A DNA stretch of 25,778 nucleotides from a virus, in IMG/VR virus record IMGVR_UViG_3300050821_007648, positions 1 through 25,778 of that record. The stretch is one strand, 5' to 3'. Position numbers and translations under genes: made by a program. Below the pieces are notes generated by a model that saw only the letters and a list, made by a program, of their open reading frames with translations, did not search any database and was not told the origin of the DNA. Numbering within the stretch: position 1 is the stretch's first letter; every line of letters begins with the position of its first letter. Of this stretch, positions 20,490 to 25,778 are shown one piece after another.

Positions 20490-20518
20490 ATTCTACATTA
20501 TCTGGAGGAATTTGTCAA
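20490..20518 (-). promoter_or_regulatory. Near-consensus sigma70 promoter
   Basis: On the minus strand, TTGACA (20513-20518, perfect) and TAGAAT (20490-20495, 5 of 6) are separated by 17 bases. The start codon at 20461 follows 28 bases later. It heads the unit with membrane proteins, RNA ligase, DadA and the 405-aa gene, which ends at the terminator 15003-15031. Confidence 0.9.
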
Positions 20519-20540
20519 TAGCCGTTGTTTTCTTACAACA

Positions 20541-20735
20541 TTACTGATTTTGGGCCCAACAAACATAGACTTGTGCGGGCGTTGTTTGGATGTTATTTAC
20601 AATGCTAGAATCGCTTACAGCCGTCAAGCAATTTGCAATTCGTTCATATTGCATTTCACGGTGTTTCACATGAATTAGCATAGCTGAAGTCACTATTAGC
20701 ATTGTAGCTAAACACAATTGATATCCTTGTCGCAT
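20541..20735 (-). CDS. Small membrane-anchored or exported protein, 64 aa
   Basis: The start at 20735 is chosen for GGAG 7 bases upstream. A short basic head (MRQGYQ) is followed by one hydrophobic segment (about 7-22, LCLATMLIVTSAMLIH), then a polar domain with two Cys (CLTAVSDSS, VYVCWAQNQ at the end) that could form a disulfide outside the cytoplasm. A signal anchor is the best reading. Function unknown; a spanin- or superinfection-type role would fit the topology but is not shown. Confidence 0.75.
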   Translation of the reverse strand: MRQGYQLCLATMLIVTSAMLIHVKHREMQYERIANCLTAVSDSSIVNNIQTTPAQVYVCWAQNQ

Positions 20736-20780
20736 AGTAAATCTCCATAATATACTGCATTGTAACATATTTTACCCAAA

Positions 20781-20818
20781 GAAAAAGCCTCGGTTGCAAA
20801 AATACAACGGAGGCTTTT
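20781..20818 (-). terminator. Rho-independent terminator after the 335-aa gene
   Basis: Fourteen-bp stem with one mismatch (20783-20796 with 20805-20818, AAAAGCCTC.../...GAGGCTTTT) around an 8-base loop. On the minus strand it ends in TTTTTCTTT. It lies 18 bases after the stop at 20837. Confidence 0.9.
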
Positions 20819-20836
20819 GTGAGATTAATATTACAT

Positions 20837-21844
20837 TTAGCTTTCACTTTGGCTGCGCATGTCATCAGCAATACGCTTTGCTTCAGTTTCATCTATTTTC
20901 AAAGTTCCAATTATCGTTTGCACCAATGGATCTGGATTGATTATTTCGTTTAAGTCGCCGACATACTTAGTTGCTGCAAAATCTTGTGTTGGTTTGATAT
21001 TTACGAGTCTTATCATTTGATCCAATTCGCGCTGCGCATTCAATTCAGCAATGATAGGTGCATGTTGATCACGAATTGCTTTCTCAATGTCCCAGCGTGG
21101 TTTGTTTTTGACAATCCAATCTAGATATTGTCGAGCATATTTAGAATTAAGAATTTTCATTTCTAATTCTGGCTCATCTTCATACCTGGAGTCTAAGAAT
21201 TCTATAGCATACTTAACTGCATATTCAACATCTTTTCGAATAACTTTTTCTGCTTGCTCAAATCGTCCCTCAGTATATACAGCAAACTCATATGCATACT
21301 TTGGGTGATTGGCGATATCAGCAATCATATCTCGTAAAAGTATTTCACCTAGAGGCGTATCTACTTTTGCAAAATACGTTTCTTTTTTGTAGTCATGGCT
21401 CGGTCCATACTTGCTACAATAAGTTTCAAACATAATCTCTGCTGTAGAAACCGCAGGTTTATAAGTTGTATATTGTGACAATGGCGCGCCTGCAAGTTGT
21501 TTTAATTCGTCAAGGGCCTTTTTGGAAGTCTTTGCTTTTTGAATTACTGCTTGTTGAAATGACTGACCATTGAGAATGTTCGCTTGTGTTTCAATTGCAT
21601 CAATCTTAGGGCATGGAACACCGTTGAATGTAGTTGTTTCTTCAATTGGTGCAACAAAAATTTCTCTAATTTCGAAATGATCACCGCAGTTGAATACTTC
21701 TGAATTTATTCCGCCCCAAACAACTTTGGCGGATGTTTCTACTTGGACGCCATCGATTGTAAAATCTTTGACATAGAACGTGCGAGTGCCGTCCTCATTG
21801 ATTACTACTTTATCTGCCTTTCGGGCATTGAATGTTTTTGACAT
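20837..21844 (-). CDS. Hypothetical protein with helical repeats, two candidate starts, 335 aa
   Basis: N-terminal 80 residues are beta-rich. The middle (about 165-265) has repeat-like helical units with A-x-x-Y-A and R-x-x-x-A/P-E patterns (PKYAYEFAVYTEGRFEQAE, then VKYAIEFLDSRYEDEPELE, then ARQYLDWIVKNKPRWDIE), reminiscent of the R-W-P-E-A-E-type repeats found in other phage proteins. I know no function for them. ATG at 21844 has AGGAG 6 bases upstream, while an in-frame GTG at 21868 (8 codons earlier) has its own AGGAG 7 bases upstream inside a hairpin loop. The C-terminus is acidic-polar. It ends at a strong terminator. Confidence 0.85.
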   Translation of the reverse strand: MSKTFNARKADKVVINEDGTRTFYVKDFTIDGVQVETSAKVVWGGINSEVFNCGDHFEIREIFVAPIEETTTFNGVPCPKIDAIETQANILNGQSFQQAVIQKAKTSKKALDELKQLAGAPLSQYTTYKPAVSTAEIMFETYCSKYGPSHDYKKETYFAKVDTPLGEILLRDMIADIANHPKYAYEFAVYTEGRFEQAEKVIRKDVEYAVKYAIEFLDSRYEDEPELEMKILNSKYARQYLDWIVKNKPRWDIEKAIRDQHAPIIAELNAQRELDQMIRLVNIKPTQDFAATKYVGDLNEIINPDPLVQTIIGTLKIDETEAKRIADDMRSQSES

Positions 21845-21857
21845 ATAACTCTCCTGT

Positions 21858-21897
21858 AATAATGTCACGCTATATCTCCTTACAGCGCAACATTATT
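21858..21897 (-). promoter_or_regulatory. 17-bp leader hairpin with SD in the loop and GTG start in the stem
   Basis: In the minus-strand RNA, AAUAAUGUUGCGCUGUA pairs along all 17 positions with UAUAGCGUGACAUUAUU, using three G-U pairs; on the opposite strand these are mismatches. The loop is AGGAGA. The GUG at 21868-21866, an alternative start of the downstream gene, lies in the 3' arm with the loop as its Shine-Dalgarno site. The second start (ATG 21844) has a separate site just after the stem. No T run follows, so it is not a terminator. Confidence 0.8.
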
Positions 21898-21906
21898 TAC
21901 TTGTAG

Positions 21907-23271
21907 TTACTTGCTCTTGTGGATTTTAAATGTCAATTTGCCTTTGCAACCTGAACTGTAGTATGTCTTTTGTGCAGATAATTCAACTCCTGTAGCGAGT
22001 TCTGCTGGGAAAACAGTTTTAAAATTAGTAATTTCAATATTATCACCAGATTGCTTTGCTTCTGTATAAACTTGAACCAATGCATCATTATTCAATACAA
22101 AAGAAACCGCAGAACCAAAATTAGTATTTTTATTAACATAACCAGACACTAAGAATGCAACAGTAGCTAACATCTTATAGAAAGGGACTGTTTTTTCAGT
22201 CTCAGGAGTTGCATTATACATCGCCTTCATACGACCAGTTAGCGTAGTCGGGTCTTGCGTCTTAGCAAGCATTCTACATTGATCTGTTTCTTTCTCGTTT
22301 AATAATCCATAATACTCAGCAAGTTTCAATGGGCCATCAACTTGACCATTCTCTGCAATGATACGAATAACTTCTAAGTCTTGACGATACTTCTCAAATG
22401 GTTTCTTGCCGATAAGACTCACTAGATCAATAATCGAATTATAGATATTAGTCACAGATGCTGTTGCACCCATACCACCCTTAGAACTTACTTTAATTTT
22501 TTTTCCATCTGGGGCAATTAATAAACTATCAAACAAGCCCTCATTTTTTCCTGATGAAAAAGAAATATTACATGATTCAAATCCATCTGCACCTAAATAT
22601 TTTCTTGCAGCATCACCAGCATTACCTGTATATACTCCCTTAATCAATGCTATAGGATGAATCATTTCGCAGAAATAATCACGAACAGCAGTTACTTCTA
22701 ATGATTTATCTGGATTAGGAATAACAATGGGGAAACCAATTCCATTCATTACATGATGTGCAGCTTCAGCCAATCCACTATCAGCACCAAACTTATTTTC
22801 AATATCAGTTACGATGTTTTCTGGTAGCAAATCTTCCATACCAGTCAATACATCTTGTGGCATCAATCCGCTACGAGATTTTGATGATGCTGCACTTGCA
22901 AATTTAAATCCATCTGGTAACGTATTGTTTGGCCAATTATTCTGTGTGCGGATCTTTGAAATCTTATTAAAGTAACGACCAAAGACTCGTGTCTTGCCAT
23001 CGTCATCAGAAAATTTACACAGACCAAATGCTAGAAATCGTCCTGACGGTTCGTTTGTCCATTCGATTTCTTCTACACCATCCTCGTCTTGTAATGATGC
23101 ACGCTGTTCTTCAATTGCATTATCTCTTTCGTCAGGGCTGTCAAATTGTCCTTCAACAGGGAAAAATGTTAATGTTTTGAATGTTAATGTTTCACCAGCT
23201 TCATTAGTGAATTGCTGTCCTTCTTTTCTGTTGGCTAGACCCACAGACTCAGTTAGTTCAATTGCTCTCAT
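21907..23271 (-). CDS. Hypothetical protein with possible PD-(D/E)xK-like core, 454 aa
   Basis: Not firmly recognised. Around residues 240-280, GLFDSLLIAPDGKKIKVSSK, followed by GGMGATASVTNI, has the spacing of a restriction-nuclease-like core (Asp on one strand, S-x-K on the next), with the S-S-K in place of E-x-K. The first 130 residues are acidic and beta-rich (WTNEPSGRFLAFGLCKF); the last 200 are mostly helical and end in a beta-rich basic tail (YYSSGCKGKLTFKIHKSK). The ATG at 23271 has no good Shine-Dalgarno site and lies right behind a terminator-like hairpin. It sits between the recombination genes and the helical-repeat protein, so a DNA-processing role is plausible. Confidence 0.82.
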   Translation of the reverse strand: MRAIELTESVGLANRKEGQQFTNEAGETLTFKTLTFFPVEGQFDSPDERDNAIEEQRASLQDEDGVEEIEWTNEPSGRFLAFGLCKFSDDDGKTRVFGRYFNKISKIRTQNNWPNNTLPDGFKFASAASSKSRSGLMPQDVLTGMEDLLPENIVTDIENKFGADSGLAEAAHHVMNGIGFPIVIPNPDKSLEVTAVRDYFCEMIHPIALIKGVYTGNAGDAARKYLGADGFESCNISFSSGKNEGLFDSLLIAPDGKKIKVSSKGGMGATASVTNIYNSIIDLVSLIGKKPFEKYRQDLEVIRIIAENGQVDGPLKLAEYYGLLNEKETDQCRMLAKTQDPTTLTGRMKAMYNATPETEKTVPFYKMLATVAFLVSGYVNKNTNFGSAVSFVLNNDALVQVYTEAKQSGDNIEITNFKTVFPAELATGVELSAQKTYYSSGCKGKLTFKIHKSK

Positions 23272-23275
23272 ATAA

Positions 23276-23309
23276 TAAAAAATCCCGATAGTATTATTTA
23301 TCGGGATTT
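23276..23309 (-). terminator. Rho-independent terminator after uvsY, flush against the next start
   Basis: Perfect 11-bp stem (23280-23290 with 23299-23309, AAATCCCGATA/TATCGGGATTT) and an 8-base loop. On the minus strand it is followed by TTTTTTATTAT and then directly by the ATG at 23271. The loop side holds GATAAATA, one base off the T4 late consensus, so the next gene may start transcription inside the terminator. Confidence 0.85.
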
Positions 23310-23328
23310 AATTTTAAAAAGTTAGTTA

Positions 23329-23781
23329 TTATATTGATGCGTCATCCAATCCAGCAACTTTGAGCCTCGTAATATGCCCTAGAGTCCAGTTCTTTGTTTC
23401 AATACCTTTAAGGACACCTAGATACTTATTTCTCAATAATGCAACCTCGTTTATCAAAACTTGTATATCTATAACTTCATCCTCTGAATCCGCATATTTC
23501 TCAGCATCTCTGCTAGTCAATGCACGTGGATAATTTTCCAGATAAGTTTTGAAGTGCTTCTTATGCACTTTGCGTAATTGAATATTCAGATATTCTAACA
23601 CAGCTTCTATCTCCTGAAGCTGATTGAATCTGTGTTCTGTGATGCCAGGCAATTGACTCAAGCTTTTTTCTAAGCTACCTTTGATGCCGCATTCTTTCTT
23701 TGCTTCATCTAGTTCTTTTTCGTAGTAGTCAATAAAGTCTGGCAATGCAGACAAATCACGCACAATTTTATTGTAAAACAT
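23329..23781 (-). CDS. uvsY: Probable UvsY-like recombination mediator, 150 aa
   Basis: UvsY loads UvsX recombinase on single-stranded DNA coated with gp32. This 150-aa, charged, all-helical protein has the right size (T4 UvsY is 137 aa). The later part, with SRDAEKYADSEDEVIDI followed by a helix and ETKNWTLGHITRLKVAGL, resembles the C-terminal half of UvsY, where a helix leads into a short K-x-x-x-I-x-x-(L/M) end. It lies one small gene after uvsX, with the gp32-like gene before that. Residues 46-80 form a coiled-coil-like helix. The match is by context and pattern, so it could be another mediator. Confidence 0.65.
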   Translation of the reverse strand: MFYNKIVRDLSALPDFIDYYEKELDEAKKECGIKGSLEKSLSQLPGITEHRFNQLQEIEAVLEYLNIQLRKVHKKHFKTYLENYPRALTSRDAEKYADSEDEVIDIQVLINEVALLRNKYLGVLKGIETKNWTLGHITRLKVAGLDDASI

Positions 23782-23783
23782 TT

Positions 23784-24014
23784 TTAATAGTCTTCGCTAT
23801 CTTCTTCATCAGCATCCACTTCTTCACCGATATATTCTTCGATTGCTCGTTTCATATATGAATCCACTCCTGCCAATGCTTTAATATCGTGATCCGTAAC
23901 ATCAAAATCACAGACCACTCCGATCAAGTGATCCACGGCTGCTTGTCTATCCTTCGCAGGAATATACTCTTTAACCGTCTGATAAACTTCAATAATAACA
24001 TCAATATCAATCAT
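23784..24014 (-). CDS. Conserved small acidic protein next to uvsX, 76 aa
   Basis: MIDIDVIIEVYQTVKEYIPA, then KDRQAAVDHLIGVV and a C-terminal run of Asp/Glu (EEVDADEEDSEDY) are typical of a small protein often found beside uvsX in T4-like phages; its function is not known. GGGGA precedes the ATG at 24014. Two bases separate it from uvsY. The acidic tail could mimic DNA or bind an SSB-interacting partner, but that is a guess. Confidence 0.85.
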   Translation of the reverse strand: MIDIDVIIEVYQTVKEYIPAKDRQAAVDHLIGVVCDFDVTDHDIKALAGVDSYMKRAIEEYIGEEVDADEEDSEDY

Positions 24015-24037
24015 TTATATCCCCGAGATTTTTCAAC

Positions 24038-25120
24038 TTATTCGTTGTTAGTAGATTGTATCACATTAGATTCAATTTGTAAATCATCCTCATCATCTGT
24101 CGGAAGTTGAGTCCATTCTTTCATAACCAAATCAAGAATTCCAGCTTCATTTCTTTCGTATTCTTTCTTGAAATACTTATGAATTTCACCGTTGTGATCC
24201 ACATACAAATACCGATTTCCTTCTTTCTTGAACACCCCACTTTGTTCGCACATGTCAAATAAACCAGAATACGGAGACATACCTGTTGTATATGGAATCT
24301 TGACTTGCACAGATTCGAATGGTTTTGCATATCGTGTTTTCATAATCTTGCATGCTGCACGAATACCATTCACATCAGATGTTTTGTTGCCATCTTCATC
24401 TTCTTTGAGTTTTAATTTCTTCATTGCAACTACAATAGAACTTGCATAGATGAATCCTTGACCGCCAGAAATCTTATCATCTGGGTCAAACATGTCTTGA
24501 CTGGCATAGGTATGGTTGGTTGCAACAAGCCCAATATTCAAACTACCAAACATATTAACAGTATTACGAACCAACGAAGTTAGAGCCTTAGGCTTACGAC
24601 CCATATCACCCTTCATTTCACCTGCTTCAAATTGATTCACATCAGTTGGAGTAAGCAACATACCTAGTGAATCAACTACAAATAAAACCTTAGGACGTTC
24701 ATCTTCTGGCAGTTCTTTGTAATCCTTAACAAAATCACTGAGAGTCTTTGCAACGTCATCAATCATCGCCATATTAAGCTTTAGCATCTTAGATTCGTCT
24801 GTATCGACGCCTAGTGCTTGCAACCATGCTTCATCTAGTGCATTTTCACTGTCAATCAAGACAACAAAAATTCCTTGCTGTTGAGCATGTCTAATCAAAT
24901 TGCCAGAACAGATGTAACTCTTACCTGCTCCAGAATCTCCTGCGAATACTGTAACTTTTCCTAGCGGGATTCCCTTAAAGAAATCGCCAGAAATCAAATA
25001 ATTTAATGCATAATTACCAGTGCTAATCCAATCCTTAGGATCATTATATCCTGCACTGATACCTGGAATACTTTTTGTAATGCTTTTGCGGAACTTACTT
25101 ATATCGAAAGGCTTAGCCAT
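24038..25120 (-). CDS. uvsX: UvsX recombinase (RecA family)
   Basis: Strand-exchange ATPase for recombination-dependent replication and repair. 360 aa (T4 UvsX 391). Walker A GDSGAGKS (61-68), Walker B VLFVVD (145-150), catalytic Glu in LIDSEN (88-93). NHTYASQDMFDPDDKISGG (about 202-220) covers the DNA-binding loop region. The N-terminus (DWISTGNYALNYLISGDFF) is typical of the phage branch. AGGAT precedes the ATG at 25120. A terminator lies between it and the SSB gene, so it may rely on readthrough or a promoter overlapping that terminator. Confidence 0.96.
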   Translation of the reverse strand: MAKPFDISKFRKSITKSIPGISAGYNDPKDWISTGNYALNYLISGDFFKGIPLGKVTVFAGDSGAGKSYICSGNLIRHAQQQGIFVVLIDSENALDEAWLQALGVDTDESKMLKLNMAMIDDVAKTLSDFVKDYKELPEDERPKVLFVVDSLGMLLTPTDVNQFEAGEMKGDMGRKPKALTSLVRNTVNMFGSLNIGLVATNHTYASQDMFDPDDKISGGQGFIYASSIVVAMKKLKLKEDEDGNKTSDVNGIRAACKIMKTRYAKPFESVQVKIPYTTGMSPYSGLFDMCEQSGVFKKEGNRYLYVDHNGEIHKYFKKEYERNEAGILDLVMKEWTQLPTDDEDDLQIESNVIQSTNNE

Positions 25121-25135
25121 ATTATTTTATCCTAT

Positions 25136-25173
25136 AAAAAAGAGTGACAACCTCTATTGATAGTCGTCACTCT
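25136..25173 (-). terminator. Rho-independent terminator between SSB and uvsX
   Basis: Eleven-bp stem with one G-U (25141-25151 with 25163-25173, AGAGTGAC.../...GTCACTCT), 11-base loop, followed on the minus strand by six Ts. It lies 20 bases after the SSB stop and would raise SSB mRNA relative to uvsX. Confidence 0.9.
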
Positions 25174-25193
25174 GTGATGCACACAATTACTGA

Positions 25194-25778
25194 TTAGTCC
25201 TTCTTACGATTACGAATCATAGCCAAAATGTCTTGCGCTTTTTGGTTATTTCCAGATGCTGCATCTGGTGCCTTAACATCTTCGTCATCATGACTTTCAA
25301 TAACTTTACGTGCTGGGATTGTAGTCACAGAAACGTCTGATTTTGGTGCATGGTATTCTTTTTCAACTTGATTATGAGTTGCATAAGCTTCTGCACCTGC
25401 TGTATCTGAATCATCCTTCATACCAAATGGCTTGAAGTATTGACCCCAGCGTTCTAAATCATATGGTTCGCCATTGACGCTTGCTTCGAACATTTCTTTC
25501 ATTACCTGCAACTCTACTTCATTTGGCTTCTTTGGCAAGAATGTTTTCAAGTCAAATAGACCATGCTTTTCGATTGCCTCATGTTCTTCACTAGTCAATG
25601 CACTTTCACGACGAGCCCAATTACTTGTGCTGTAGTCTGCATAACCACCCTTAGATCCCTTCTTAATTCTAAAATCAAGACCTTGCTCAAAGTGAGTTGG
25701 GATTTCTTCAATTTCAGGATTCATGATGCCTTCACGGACAAGCTTGAATAGCTCAGGTGTTAGCAACAATTTACGAAT
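25194..25778 (-). CDS. 32: Single-stranded DNA-binding protein, gp32-like (partial, N-terminus outside window)
   Basis: The frame is open to the window edge (Ile-Arg-Lys-Leu precede the first possible TTG start), so the N-terminal part with the zinc-binding and part of the OB core is missing. The visible part matches the end of the gp32 core: KLLLTPELFKLVREG, GLDFRIKKGSKGGYADYSTS and EKHGLFDLKTFLPK line up with the T4 strand K-V-K-Q-V-S-G-F and the N-Q-S-x-I-P region. The tail (about 120-190) is acidic and low-complexity but ends in a basic helix (QDILAMIRNRKKD), unlike the acidic T4 end. A terminator follows, then uvsX. Confidence 0.85.
   Translation of the reverse strand: MRKLLLTPELFKLVREGIMNPEIEEIPTHFEQGLDFRIKKGSKGGYADYSTSNWARRESALTSEEHEAIEKHGLFDLKTFLPKKPNEVELQVMKEMFEASVNGEPYDLERWGQYFKPFGMKDDSDTAGAEAYATHNQVEKEYHAPKSDVSVTTIPARKVIESHDDEDVKAPDAASGNNQKAQDILAMIRNRKKD

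Noticed and set aside
1-25778. tRNA genes
   Set aside because: No gene-free gap except 5790-5931 is long enough for more than one, and none shows a cloverleaf with a T-loop by eye.

Overview
The window looks like part of the genome of a large T4-like tailed phage (a myovirus). It is AT-rich, every convincing gene lies on the minus strand, genes are packed with 1-50 base overlaps or tiny gaps, and the right end carries a T4-type recombination set: a gp32-like single-strand DNA-binding protein (cut by the window edge), UvsX recombinase and a probable UvsY mediator. A T4 Rnl1-type RNA ligase, a phage NAD salvage pair and two free-standing HNH endonucleases fit the same picture. The host cannot be read directly. 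The DadA-like enzyme and the sigma70-type promoters point to a proteobacterium.

Layout, in the direction of transcription (high to low coordinates). 25778-23329: SSB, UvsX, a small acidic protein and UvsY, with terminators after SSB and after UvsY. 23271-20541: a 454-aa protein with a possible nuclease core, a 335-aa protein with helical repeats that has two candidate starts around a 17-bp hairpin, and a small membrane-anchored protein. 20518-15003: a near-consensus sigma70 promoter, then small membrane proteins (including a 58-aa gene easily missed), RNA ligase 1, an unknown protein, a complete DadA-type D-amino acid dehydrogenase, an unknown small protein and a 405-aa unknown, ended by a strong terminator. 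14953-14147: an HNH endonuclease. 14120-9887: a second promoter, then a tandem array of nine small paralogues (family B), a Cys-rich protein and three related membrane proteins (family C). 9873-5932: the NAD module (unknown protein, NadM-Nudix, NadV, DUF3841, unknown protein). 5859-18: a third strong promoter, an AAA+ ATPase, an HNH-AP2 endonuclease, then a second tandem array of ten small paralogues (family A) with a few unrelated genes, ended by a 14-bp-stem terminator.

How the genes work together: the right end is the recombination core. NadV plus NadM-Nudix would rebuild NAD+ from nicotinamide, which is known to counter NAD+-depleting defences. RNA ligase would repair cleaved tRNA. DadA is an auxiliary metabolic gene rarely expected in a phage.

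The most unusual content is the two tandem arrays of tiny paralogous proteins. In both arrays the conserved C-terminal codons of one gene also contain the start codon (and in family A often the Shine-Dalgarno bases) of the next gene. A second recurrent pattern is a hairpin that shows the Shine-Dalgarno bases in its loop and buries the start codon in its 3' arm. It is seen at four starts. Both patterns were read by eye; structural and homology searches were not possible here.
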